A DNA stretch of 60,894 nucleotides from CAZNKU01 sp964573775. Lineage in GTDB: Bacteria > Bacillota > Clostridia > Monoglobales > Firm-18. Location of the stretch: contig CAZNKU010000004.1 in assembly GCA_964573775.1 (NCBI GenBank), positions 1 through 60,894 on the forward strand, written 5' to 3'. Every line of letters starts with the position of its first letter. The stretch's first letter is position 1. The notes beneath the pieces were generated by a model. The model searched no databases. It saw only the letters and a list, made by a program, of their open reading frames with translations, and had not been told where the DNA came from. The position numbers and the translations under genes are program-made. Positions 43,823 to 52,210 of this stretch are shown here, in pieces.

Positions 43823-44191
43823 TTGAATAAGAATGGTATTGTGGAAAAGGTTGATGGAAACAAGGTAACAGTGAAAATACAGCGTGATTCTGCCTGCGGT
43901 GAGAACTGCGCTATGTGCAATGCCTGCCCGGGTAAGGACATGCTTATTACAGTAGAAACTGATATAAAACTCGCGGTAGGTGACAAGGTAAGGCTTGAAA
44001 CAAATACAAAAACTGTGTTACTCTCTGCTTTCTGTGTTTATATTCTACCTATTGTGCTACTAATTGTTGGTTATGCCCTATATACACTATATCTTGGGCT
44101 TATACTTATGATATTTTCCTTTACAATATTATTACAGGCTGATAAAAAAATTAATAAAAAACATCTTATAAAGTTGAGCAAAGTGCATTAA
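43823..44191 (+). CDS. RseC/MucC family (SoxR-reducing system) membrane protein
   Basis: 122 residues. An N-terminal cytoplasmic part with a cysteine cluster CGENCAMCNACPG (C-x3-C-x2-C-x2-C) and two membrane helices (about 65-83 and 85-103). RseC proteins work with Rnf-like electron transfer complexes to reduce Fe-S regulators. No rnf gene is in the window. The start is TTG at 43823, with AAAGG 10 bases upstream. Last gene of the nusB operon. Confidence 0.82.
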   Translation: MNKNGIVEKVDGNKVTVKIQRDSACGENCAMCNACPGKDMLITVETDIKLAVGDKVRLETNTKTVLLSAFCVYILPIVLLIVGYALYTLYLGLILMIFSFTILLQADKKINKKHLIKLSKVH

Positions 44192-44216
44192 ATCAAGCAT
44201 TTTGCTCATTTTTTTG
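44176..44216 (+). terminator. terminator of the nusB-recN-rseC operon
   Basis: GAGCAAAGTGC / GCATTTTGCTC, 11 pairs with one G-U, loop of 10 bases, followed by a seven-T run. The left arm overlaps the last codons of the RseC-like gene. Confidence 0.85.
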
Positions 44217-44230
44217 TCAAAATAAATTTA

Positions 44231-44282
44231 TAACAACATATTGTTATTTACTATTGACAAAGTAACTATATGTTGTTATAAT
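44231..44282 (+). promoter_or_regulatory. nrdD promoter with two NrdR-type boxes
   Basis: TTGACA (44254-44259), 17-base spacer and TATAAT (44277-44282) form a consensus promoter. Two 16-base near-palindromes, TAACAACATATTGTTA (44231-44246) and TAACTATATGTTGTTA (44263-44278), lie exactly 32 bases apart centre to centre; the second covers the spacer and the -10. NrdR boxes in front of ribonucleotide reductase genes have this 16-base size and three-turn spacing. The nrdR gene itself is not in the window. Confidence 0.8.
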
Positions 44283-44294
44283 ATAAATGCACGC

Positions 44295-44318
44295 AAACCC
44301 AAGATGTTGGGTTTTTTT
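44295..44318 (+). terminator. terminator-like hairpin in the nrdD leader
   Basis: AAACCCAA / TTGGGTTT, 8-bp stem with a GATG loop, followed by a seven-T run. It begins only about 6 bases after the expected transcription start and 50 bases before the nrdD ribosome site, so it could stop transcripts at about 30 bases. Confidence 0.6.
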
Positions 44319-44371
44319 AGTCTATGAAGAAATGAAATACGATATAAATTATGAGGAAAGGAGATTTTATT

Positions 44372-46549
44372 ATGAAGATTATCAAGCGAAGCGGTGCGGA
44401 AGTTGTTTTTGACCCGGAAAAAATTATTATTGCTATTTCCAAGGCTAATGACAGTGTTGTTCCAAGTGCAAGAATGACACCTATACAGATTAAAAGAATT
44501 GCCGAAGACGTTGAAAGTGCAGCTCTTAACATAAACCGTTCACTAAGCGTGGAAGAAATTCAGGATATGGTGGAAGACCAGATTATGAACCAGCGTGCTT
44601 TTGAAGTGGCAAGACGTTATATTACATACCGTTATACACGTGCATTGGTTCGTAAATCAAACACTACAGATGAACAGATTTTAAGTCTTATTGAATGCAA
44701 CAACGAAGAGGTTAAACAGGAAAACTCCAACAAAAACCCTACTGTTAACAGCGTTCAGCGTGACTATATGGCAGGTGAGGTAAGTAAGGATATTACAAAA
44801 CGTATTCTTCTTCCGACCGACATTGTTGCTGCACATGAACAGGGTATTATCCACTTCCACGATGCAGACTACTTTGCACAGCATATGCACAACTGTGACC
44901 TTGTAAACCTTGAGGATATGTTGCAGAACGGTACTGTTATAAGCGGTACTATGATTGAAAAGCCACACAGCTTTTCAACAGCTTGTAACATTTCAACACA
45001 GATTATTGCACAGGTTGCCTCCTGTCAGTACGGCGGTCAGAGCATAAGTCTTACACATCTTGCTCCATTTGTTGACGTAAGCCGTCAAAAGATTAAAAAG
45101 CAGGTTATTGAAGAATTTAAATCAATAAATCAGGATGCTACTGAAGAACAGATTAACGAAATTACCGAAAAGAGACTTCGTGACGAAGTTAAAAGCGGTG
45201 TACAGATGATACAGTATCAGGTTGTTACACTTATGACAACTAACGGACAGGCTCCTTTTGTAACTGTATTTATGTACCTTAATGAAGCTAAAAACGAGCA
45301 GGAAAAGAAAGACCTTGCTTTGGTTATTGAAGAAACATTGAAACAGCGTTATCAGGGTGTTAAAAACGAAAAGGGTGTATGGATTACTCCTGCATTCCCT
45401 AAGCTTATTTACGTTTTGGAAGAAGACAACATTCACAAGGACAGCAAATATTACTACCTTACAGAATTGGCGGCAAAATGTACTGCTAAACGTATGGTAC
45501 CCGACTATATTTCAGAAAAGGTAATGCTTCAGAACAAAATTGACAAAAACGGTGAAGGTCATTGCTACACTTGTATGGGTTGCAGAAGCTTCCTTACTCC
45601 TTTTGTTGATGAAAACGGCAAGCCTAAATATTACGGCAGATTTAACCAGGGCGTTGTAACCGTAAACCTTGTTGATATTGGTCTTTCCGCTAACAAGGAT
45701 ATGGACAAATTCTGGGAAATATTTGACGAACGTATGGACCTTTGTCACAGAGCATTACAGTGCAGACACGAAAGGCTTACAGGCACACTATCAGATGCCG
45801 CGCCTATTTTGTGGCAACACGGTGCACTTTTAAGACTTGGAAAAGGTGAAAGCATTGACAAGTATCTGCACGGTGGATATTCTACACTTTCACTTGGTTA
45901 TGCAGGTCTTTGGGAATGTGTGTATAGTCTTATCGGCAAAAAGCTTACAGAGACTGAGGGTGAAGAATTAGGCCTTGAAATTATGCGCAAACTTAACGAA
46001 TATACTGCTAAGTGGAAGGCTGAAGAAAACATAGACTATTCACTTTACGGTACACCTTTGGAAAGCACAACATACAAATTTGCCAAGAATTTACAGAGCA
46101 GATTTGGTATTATAAAGGGTGTTACAGACAAAAACTACATTACAAACAGTTATCATGTTCATGTAACAGAAAACATTGATGCTTTCGACAAGCTTGCTTT
46201 GGAATCCAAATTCCAGGCTCTTTCACCGGGTGGTGCTATTTCTTACGTAGAAGTTCCTAATATGCAAAATAATCTTGAAGCTGTTCTATCAGTAATGAGA
46301 TTTATTTACGACAACATTATGTATGCGGAGCTTAACACAAAGAGTGACTACTGTCAGGAATGCGGCTTTGACGGTGAAATAGAAGTTAAGGAAGACGCAG
46401 ACGGCAAGCTTATCTGGACATGCCCTAACTGTGGCAACAATGACCAGACAAAGCTTAACGTTGCAAGAAGAACCTGCGGTTACATCGGTACACAGTTTTG
46501 GAATCAGGGAAGAACACAGGAAATTAAAGAACGAGTTCTTCACTTATAA
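44372..46549 (+). CDS. nrdD: anaerobic ribonucleoside-triphosphate reductase
   Basis: About 725 residues. N-terminal ATP-cone (about 1-90, IIKRSGAEVVFDPEKI) for allosteric control, catalytic barrel, a C-terminal zinc site with CQEC and CPNC pairs (about 650-670), and the glycyl-radical loop RRTCGYIGTQFW (about 700). It reduces NTPs to dNTPs under anaerobiosis with formate as reductant. ATG at 44372 follows AAAGGAG; upstream ATG at 44351 lacks a site. Works with NrdG. Confidence 0.96.
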   Translation: MKIIKRSGAEVVFDPEKIIIAISKANDSVVPSARMTPIQIKRIAEDVESAALNINRSLSVEEIQDMVEDQIMNQRAFEVARRYITYRYTRALVRKSNTTDEQILSLIECNNEEVKQENSNKNPTVNSVQRDYMAGEVSKDITKRILLPTDIVAAHEQGIIHFHDADYFAQHMHNCDLVNLEDMLQNGTVISGTMIEKPHSFSTACNISTQIIAQVASCQYGGQSISLTHLAPFVDVSRQKIKKQVIEEFKSINQDATEEQINEITEKRLRDEVKSGVQMIQYQVVTLMTTNGQAPFVTVFMYLNEAKNEQEKKDLALVIEETLKQRYQGVKNEKGVWITPAFPKLIYVLEEDNIHKDSKYYYLTELAAKCTAKRMVPDYISEKVMLQNKIDKNGEGHCYTCMGCRSFLTPFVDENGKPKYYGRFNQGVVTVNLVDIGLSANKDMDKFWEIFDERMDLCHRALQCRHERLTGTLSDAAPILWQHGALLRLGKGESIDKYLHGGYSTLSLGYAGLWECVYSLIGKKLTETEGEELGLEIMRKLNEYTAKWKAEENIDYSLYGTPLESTTYKFAKNLQSRFGIIKGVTDKNYITNSYHVHVTENIDAFDKLALESKFQALSPGGAISYVEVPNMQNNLEAVLSVMRFIYDNIMYAELNTKSDYCQECGFDGEIEVKEDADGKLIWTCPNCGNNDQTKLNVARRTCGYIGTQFWNQGRTQEIKERVLHL

Positions 46550-46576
46550 AACGGGATGTAAAACTGTAAATTTAAT

Positions 46577-46606
46577 AACGGGCGCCTAAAAAGCGTCCGT
46601 TTTTTA
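46577..46606 (+). terminator. hairpin with T run between nrdD and nrdG
   Basis: AACGGGCGC / GCGTCCGTT, 9 pairs with one G-U, 7-base loop, followed by T residues. It would lower nrdG transcription relative to nrdD if read-through is partial. Confidence 0.7.
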
Positions 46607-46618
46607 AGGATTGATTTT

Positions 46619-47170
46619 ATGAATTACGCTACAATTAAAAAAAACGATATAGCAAACGGTCCCGGAATACGTGTTTCACTTTTCGTAAGCGGATGCCGTC
46701 ACAGATGCAAAAACTGTTTTAACAGTGAAGCATGGGATTTTAATTACGGCAAGGAATTTAACGATGCGATTATCGGCGAAATAATTACAGCGTTAAAACC
46801 CGACTATGTGGAAGGCATCTCCCTTTTGGGCGGTGAGCCCTTTGAACCTGAAAATCAAGAGGGTCTTATTAAACTCCTTGAAAAGTTGAAAAGTGAACTA
46901 CCCGATAAAAATGTATGGTGCTACACGGGCTTTACTTTTGAAAAAGATTTGATGAACGGCAGTGAAAACGTAAAAAAACTCCTTTCACTTATAGACGTTT
47001 TGGTAGACGGAAAGTTTGTGGAAGAACTTAAAGACCCCTCCCTTATCTTCCGTGGTTCTTCAAATCAGAATATAATCGACGTTCCAAAGTCATTGGAATG
47101 TAAGTCTACAATTTTACTTAAAGGCACCTGGAAACGAAAAATGGGCTCTACAAATATATATGAGGCATAG
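46619..47170 (+). CDS. nrdG: anaerobic ribonucleoside-triphosphate reductase activating protein
   Basis: 183 residues, radical SAM: CRHRCKNC (C-x3-C-x2-C, about 22-29) binds the 4Fe-4S cluster; LGGEPFEP is the GGE motif. It generates the glycyl radical of NrdD. AAGGATTG precedes the ATG at 46619. Confidence 0.94.
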   Translation: MNYATIKKNDIANGPGIRVSLFVSGCRHRCKNCFNSEAWDFNYGKEFNDAIIGEIITALKPDYVEGISLLGGEPFEPENQEGLIKLLEKLKSELPDKNVWCYTGFTFEKDLMNGSENVKKLLSLIDVLVDGKFVEELKDPSLIFRGSSNQNIIDVPKSLECKSTILLKGTWKRKMGSTNIYEA

Positions 47171-47222
47171 AAAAAGCTTTACGCTTCAAACCGTTTATTG
47201 CCAAAAATAATTATAACTATAA

Positions 47223-47262
47223 AACCGCAAGGAAAACATCAAATTTTCCTTGCGGTTACTTG
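47223..47262 (+). terminator. terminator hairpin after nrdG
   Basis: Perfect 14-bp stem AACCGCAAGGAAAA / TTTTCCTTGCGGTT with a 7-base loop. The T run after it is weak, but stem strength and position after nrdG support termination. Confidence 0.7.
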
Positions 47263-47346
47263 CTTTTTGCCAATTTATACTCTACCGTACACAGTGGAGG
47301 CTTTTTATTTTAACATTATTTAACAATCTTTAATTGCGAGAAATAA

Positions 47347-47527
47347 GGTTTAGATGCAAACCTGTTTTAGCTAAATTTTTCGCCCATAGCTAAATAACTC
47401 CTTTGGAGTAGCTAAATTAAATTCGCCTTAAGCTGACCGTAGGTCAATTTATCTACAAAGTAATTTAGCGTACTTTAGTACATTTAGCTCGCCGTCAGGC
47501 GAATTTAGCTGCGTTGCTTTGCAACGC
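47347..47527. repeat. array of seven short hairpins with TAGCTAAAT / ATTTAGC repeats
   Basis: Consecutive small hairpins: GGTTT/AAACC (47347-47362), ACTCC/GGAGT (47397-47409), TGACC/GGTCA (47434-47446), GTACT/AGTAC (47470-47481), TCGCC/GGCGA (47489-47502), GCGTTGC/GCAACGC (47511-47527). TAGCTAAAT occurs at 47368, 47387 and 47409, and its reverse complement core ATTTAGC at 47463, 47482 and 47503, so the halves can also pair with each other. It lies between convergent genes. Confidence 0.6.
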
Positions 47528-47552
47528 TCGTGTCAAGTCAGGCCAAAAAGAT

Positions 47553-48785
47553 TTATATGTCATTATTTAAGTTCTGTATATATTTATGCATAGTTTCTGC
47601 CACAACCTTGCTATGAGCAACTGCCTCAACAACGGTACGTGCACCGTTTACCACATCGCCCGATGCAAATATTCCCGGGCGAGTTGTATTGCCCACCTCG
47701 TCTGCTACCAAAAGTCCGGATTTATTTGCTTCAAGTCCCGTTGTGGTAGACACTATTATATTTTTAGGTCCCTGACTGATTGCAATGATAACCGAATCCG
47801 AATGATAAAATTTATCACTTCCCTTTACCTCTTCAATAGTCCCGTCGTCATTCTCTATGATATCCCGAAAAATCACACCATCATCAAGAATTTCTATCGG
47901 CTTAAGATTGTATTGAAATTTTACACCTTCAAGTTTTGCATAGCTGTATTCATAATCACTTGCCGCAACCTTTTTTTCCAAAGAAAAACAGGTTACTTCC
48001 CTACAACCGCTGCGTACCGCTGTCCTTGCAACATCCATAGCAGCATTACCTGCACCGATTATGGTTACTTTTTCTCCCAATTTGTATACATTGGGATTAT
48101 TAAGATAGTTTATGGCAAAATGAACATTTCCAAGGGTTTCACCTTTGATATGCAATGTATTGGGACTCCATACACCTGTGCCTATGAAAATAGCCTTATA
48201 CCCATCCCGAAATAAATCATCCACGCCTATAGCATCGCCAATGCGAATGTTTGGACGAATTTTTATACCCTTTAGTTCTATGTGACGATACTGAAGATCA
48301 TCAAGCACGCTTTTGGGCAATCTGAACTCAGGTATGCCATAGCGCAAAACTCCCCCTATTTTATCCTTACTCTCAAAAATCGTAACCTGATAACCATAGC
48401 GGGCAAGAATAATTGCAATGGTAAGTCCCGCAGGACCTGAGCCAACAATAGCAACTTTCTGACCATTTGATTTTGCAGGTCCCTTAGTCATTTTAGGTGC
48501 ATATGTACCGGATATATAGCTTTCGATTGCAGAAAAATGAACCGGCGAACCTTTTTTGTTCAGTACACAGTTCCCTTCACACTGTTTCTCATGATTACAA
48601 ACCAAACTGCAAACTGTGGTGAGGGGGTTGTTTTCAAATAATAACTTTCCTGCTTCATCCAACTTATTATCCTTCAAAAGACCAATAGCTTTAGGAATTG
48701 GCGTATTTATGGGACATCCTTTTTGGCATGTTGGATTTTTACATTGAAGGCAACGGTTAGCCTCGTCTAAAATATGAAGTGCCAT
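47553..48785 (-). CDS. GltD-like NAD(P)-dependent flavoprotein oxidoreductase
   Basis: About 410 residues. N-terminal Fe-S domain with RCLQCKNPTCQKGCP (C-x2-C-x4-C-x3-C, about 13-25), FAD site VGSGPAGLTIA (about 114), NAD(P) site IIGAGNAAMDVA (about 248), and a final FAD phrase GIFASGDVVNGA. This is the small-subunit fold of glutamate synthase, also found in NfnB/SudA-like proteins. No large subunit or NfnA gene is adjacent, so the electron partner is unknown. I prefer ATG 48785 (GGAGG 9 bases upstream) to the ATG two codons earlier. Confidence 0.87.
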   Translation of the reverse strand: MALHILDEANRCLQCKNPTCQKGCPINTPIPKAIGLLKDNKLDEAGKLLFENNPLTTVCSLVCNHEKQCEGNCVLNKKGSPVHFSAIESYISGTYAPKMTKGPAKSNGQKVAIVGSGPAGLTIAIILARYGYQVTIFESKDKIGGVLRYGIPEFRLPKSVLDDLQYRHIELKGIKIRPNIRIGDAIGVDDLFRDGYKAIFIGTGVWSPNTLHIKGETLGNVHFAINYLNNPNVYKLGEKVTIIGAGNAAMDVARTAVRSGCREVTCFSLEKKVAASDYEYSYAKLEGVKFQYNLKPIEILDDGVIFRDIIENDDGTIEEVKGSDKFYHSDSVIIAISQGPKNIIVSTTTGLEANKSGLLVADEVGNTTRPGIFASGDVVNGARTVVEAVAHSKVVAETMHKYIQNLNNDI

Positions 48786-48891
48786 TAACATTTTCCTCCG
48801 TTCATTTTTAATTATGATTCACTATATAATATCATAATGCAAATTTATGCTATCGCCTACAAGTAGTATTTTTTCACATTTACAACACTTC

Positions 48892-49659
48892 CTATATATT
48901 AAAAAGCCTTTTTGCATTATTCAATAATATATTTTCTTTATCTCTTTGAGCAATCATTGCAAACTCAATTCTTCCTCTTTGTGAAGCAGCAGAATAGGTA
49001 TCTGTACCGAATAAAATATGTTCAGAGCCTATTTGTGATACAGCATACTCTATTACCCTATTTTGAATACTCGCTATACCTGATGTGTCTACATAAACAT
49101 TTTCATATTTCGCATTTCTGACTGCTTCAATATGATGTATGCCTTTCAAATGTGCCATAATAAAAGTTGTATTTTGATATTTGTTTGCAAAAGGAACAAT
49201 ATTATCAGCAACTTTTTCAGGATGAATCTGCACAATCGCAGAATGTTTATTTGCAAACGAGAAAATCTTATCACCATATTCGGCAATAGAATATTCATGG
49301 CACACCGGATGAATTTTTATTCCTACACATTTTTCAGATTTAAGCATTCTTTCGGCTTGCATAAATGTATTTTCGTTTCTTGGTTCAATAATAACCCATT
49401 GATATAAATTCTCTGTTTTGTTTGCTAAGTCAAACATATACTCATTTGAAGTCTCAGTTCTTTCTTTATCAAGTAATCCATCAAATGGTGAAACAAACAC
49501 CTTACCTATATGTGCCATTTCACTCATTTTTGATAATACATCCCAATAGGCAGTATAAAAATCACCTTCTTGCATCATTTTAGAAAGATAATTATGTGCT
49601 ATACTCTCTTTTGAACCATAATTCAAATGACAATGTGTATCAATTGCATTTATAAACAT
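48892..49659 (-). CDS. amidohydrolase/TatD-like metal-dependent hydrolase
   Basis: 255 residues, TIM-barrel hydrolase: metal motif DTHCHLNYG (HxH, about 7-15), VQIHPEKV, IMAHLKG and FGTDTYSA with the final Asp. Family members hydrolyse amides, lactones or decarboxylate; the substrate is unknown. GGGAGG lies 8 bases before the ATG. Single gene, 106 bases before the GltD-like gene. Confidence 0.82.
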   Translation of the reverse strand: MFINAIDTHCHLNYGSKESIAHNYLSKMMQEGDFYTAYWDVLSKMSEMAHIGKVFVSPFDGLLDKERTETSNEYMFDLANKTENLYQWVIIEPRNENTFMQAERMLKSEKCVGIKIHPVCHEYSIAEYGDKIFSFANKHSAIVQIHPEKVADNIVPFANKYQNTTFIMAHLKGIHHIEAVRNAKYENVYVDTSGIASIQNRVIEYAVSQIGSEHILFGTDTYSAASQRGRIEFAMIAQRDKENILLNNAKRLFNI

Positions 49660-49774
49660 TCATTTTCCTCCCTCTCAATTCAACATTTTATATGATGTAA
49701 ATTAATAAATTAAACTATTTCGTTTTTACATTTTCAGACAAATTTACCGCTAAAATCAATGTACGACATATCGA

Positions 49775-49832
49775 AAATCTCGTTAGAGATTTATATCACT
49801 GCGGTATCCGACCGCATAGGTTCATATCAAGT
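49775..49832. repeat. short hairpin pair between two minus-strand genes
   Basis: AAATCTC/GAGATTT with GTTA loop (49775-49792) and TGCGGT/ACCGCA (49800-49816), followed by GGTTCATATCAAGT (49819-49832). The last 14 bases recur exactly at 17162-17175 in another intergenic region. Same style as the array at 47347-47527. Confidence 0.45.
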
Positions 49833-49845
49833 CAAGAACATTGAC

Positions 49846-50775
49846 TCATTTTTTATTCACTATTTTTTCACCATCGAACAGGATAATTCCCTCTCCTCTA
49901 CCAAACACACCGTAGTTATCTATATAATTTTTCATATTGCGACGCAAACTTGTATCATCAGGCAGTCCTTTTGAAGAACCCTCATACGATTTATTGAATA
50001 TTCGCCAACAAGCCGTAAAGTCATTTCCTTCCTCTACGCAATTGACGATATCAAACATCTGTGAAAATTTTTTCAGATTTGAGTTCTCACCATATACCTT
50101 TTCTATGTACGGAGGATACAACAACCATGAATTACAATAGATTGGTAATATCCTTCCCTTTAGCTTTGCCCCGCCAAAAAACTCATATGCTTTTTTAAAC
50201 GACAAAACGCAATCTTCCACTTTTAGCGGACCCGACGACGGAATATGACACGAATATACTGTATCGCCTTTCTTGAGTGTATAATCACCCCAGTTATAGT
50301 CATCTAATTCATACGTTCTTAAATTATACTGCAACCTGCCAAGTGCAAATAAATTAAGCTCTTGTACCACAACATACCACGAAGAAAAAACTCCCACCAC
50401 ACCATAAAGATTCTTACATTCTTTAATTTTATATGAAATATCCGCTACAGTATCTCTAAATATTTCCATATCAATACTATATTTTTTATAGTTTTCTTCC
50501 ATATATGGAACAAGATACAGCCAGAAAATAAGTTGTAATGTATAGCTATGCTCCAAAGAAAGCTCTCCTACTATCGTCACAACCTCCTTCGACCTTCTCA
50601 ATTTTTCATCAAGCGTTTTAATGTCCATTGGTTCAAATGGATGTTTGCAAAGTTCCTTTTTATAATCATTTGCAAGTTGTTCAACCTTTTCGCCATAGAT
50701 TTTGTCAATTTCCATAATATATGGTATATCTTCTGACTCAACTCCAACTTTTTCAAAAACATCATATTTAATCAT
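49846..50775 (-). CDS. uncharacterised protein, acyltransferase-like (DUF5596 type)
   Basis: About 309 residues, soluble, no signal peptide. The layout (helical N-terminus, then GDTVYSCHIPSSGPLKVEDC, LKGRILPIYCNSWLLYPPYIE and RRNMKNYIDNYGVFGRGEGI) matches what is annotated in Clostridia as acyltransferase domain proteins with a GNAT-like C-terminal part. I cannot identify catalytic residues. ATG at 50775 with GGGAGG 10 bases upstream. No operon partner is obvious. Confidence 0.6.
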   Translation of the reverse strand: MIKYDVFEKVGVESEDIPYIMEIDKIYGEKVEQLANDYKKELCKHPFEPMDIKTLDEKLRRSKEVVTIVGELSLEHSYTLQLIFWLYLVPYMEENYKKYSIDMEIFRDTVADISYKIKECKNLYGVVGVFSSWYVVVQELNLFALGRLQYNLRTYELDDYNWGDYTLKKGDTVYSCHIPSSGPLKVEDCVLSFKKAYEFFGGAKLKGRILPIYCNSWLLYPPYIEKVYGENSNLKKFSQMFDIVNCVEEGNDFTACWRIFNKSYEGSSKGLPDDTSLRRNMKNYIDNYGVFGRGEGIILFDGEKIVNKK

Positions 50776-50882
50776 TATACACTTTCCTCCCATTTTTCAC
50801 TCACTCATGGCATATTTAGTTGTCATCACTTCCAACCTCACTACAGTTGTGTCATGTTACAACCGAAAAAAATTTTTCTCTT

Positions 50883-52031
50883 TTAAATGCAGTACACAAC
50901 TGCAGTAATTCTTTTGGCGGATTCTGCCATAGATTTTAGTTCTATATATTCATTGGTGGAATGTATATTAAAGCCCTCTGTGCCAATACTGTCTACGCAG
51001 GGGATTCCACATTCCGTTACATACGCTGCATCGGAGCCACTTAAATTCTTTCTTGCTTTTAGTACAGGCAAGCCATTTTCCACATATATTTCATTCATTA
51101 TTTTAAGCAGTTCGTAATTCTTTTCCGAATAAGGCATTGCAGGTCGGTAGCTTACTTCTTTTGCTATACAGCTGCAACCTTCTATATATGTAGTATTTGC
51201 AACTTTTTTAAGGTATTCTCTTACTTCCGAAAGTTCTTCAGGTGTAGAAAAACGAATATCCACATTAAAAACACAATTTTCCGCAACCGTATTTGCAGTT
51301 GTGCCACCGTTTATAACCCCGCAATTACAGGTAATACCATCGGGGTTTTTAAGCTTTTCAAGCTCAATTATTTTATGTGCCGCCTCTGCAACAGCATTCG
51401 AAGCCTCGTGACAACGGGATGAATGCATAGCCTTGCCCTTCACTTCAAATAAATAGCGAAGTATTCCTTTTCGTTCCAGCACCAAAGTATCTTTTACATA
51501 CCCTTCAAGATTTAAAAATGCAACAGAATTTTCCGCCCTTTTACAAATATAGTTTATAGTTGCCTTTCCACTTAAGGAACTTCCTACTTCCTCATCACTT
51601 TGCAACAAAAGTTTTACAGGGCGTGATTTAAAACCGCATTTTTCCAGAGCATCCATAGCTAAAAGTGCCGCAACTATGCCGCCCTTACAGTCCATAACAC
51701 CGGGTCCGTACATATTTTTTTCATCACGGTGTACGGCAGGTGTACCGAAGGAACCCACAGGTTGTACGGTATCCATATGTCCCGAAAGGCTGACAGGTTG
51801 ACCTTTTGCATCGGGATTTAAGGTAATACACACAACATTTCCTGAAACGGGTTGTTCAAAAACCTCTACCTTCCAACCACGTTTTTTAGCAAAATCAACA
51901 AAGTAATTCCCTACGGCATCAACGCCTTCCTTAAAGTTGGTTGGACTTTCTATATTACAAACATCTTCAAGCACATCAAGGTACTTGGCACTAAGTTCAT
52001 CAATTTTTCCAAACAGCAATTCACATTTCAT
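50883..52031 (-). CDS. M20 family metallopeptidase (carboxypeptidase G2-like)
   Basis: About 382 residues. Zinc ligands in SGHMDTVQPVG and GPGVMDCKGGI, catalytic glutamate in QSDEEVGSS (about 140), and the dimerisation lid in the middle. Members cleave C-terminal amino acids from peptides or folates, or deacylate amino acids. The ATG at 52031 follows GAGGTG; the longer frame starting 27 codons earlier has no ribosome site. Cytoplasmic. Confidence 0.9.
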   Translation of the reverse strand: MKCELLFGKIDELSAKYLDVLEDVCNIESPTNFKEGVDAVGNYFVDFAKKRGWKVEVFEQPVSGNVVCITLNPDAKGQPVSLSGHMDTVQPVGSFGTPAVHRDEKNMYGPGVMDCKGGIVAALLAMDALEKCGFKSRPVKLLLQSDEEVGSSLSGKATINYICKRAENSVAFLNLEGYVKDTLVLERKGILRYLFEVKGKAMHSSRCHEASNAVAEAAHKIIELEKLKNPDGITCNCGVINGGTTANTVAENCVFNVDIRFSTPEELSEVREYLKKVANTTYIEGCSCIAKEVSYRPAMPYSEKNYELLKIMNEIYVENGLPVLKARKNLSGSDAAYVTECGIPCVDSIGTEGFNIHSTNEYIELKSMAESAKRITAVVYCI

Positions 52032-52171
52032 TTTTATCACCTCAAAATTTTTCAAAAAGGATTCTTCATAACTCATATCCCTAAGTACATAACCATAAAT
52101 ATTATAACACATTAAATAAAAAAAACATAGTATTTTAACTATATTTTTTCACAAAATTATATAAATTTATT

Positions 52172-52207
52172 TGTATAAAAACACATACTCAAATCGAGTA
52201 TGTGTTT
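52172..52207 (-). terminator. terminator of the activase operon
   Basis: Perfect 12-bp stem AAACACATACTC / GAGTATGTGTTT with 5-base loop (52179-52207), followed by T residues on the minus strand. It lies 3 bases after the stop of the 413-residue gene. Confidence 0.83.
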
Positions 52208-52210
52208 GAA

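Larger units (their letters stand above)
47171..47552. other. 382-base gene-free stretch between convergent nrdG and the GltD-like gene
   Basis: Holds a strong hairpin at 47223-47257 and an array of short hairpins at 47347-47527. No open frame with a ribosome site is visible. Confidence 0.7.

Noticed and set aside
47347..47527. CRISPR array
   Set aside because: Repeated words are only 7-9 bases, spacing varies and stems differ in sequence; no cas genes nearby.
47586..48215. 209-codon plus-strand frame
   Set aside because: Antisense of the GltD-like gene, rich in Cys, Tyr and His as typical for shadows.
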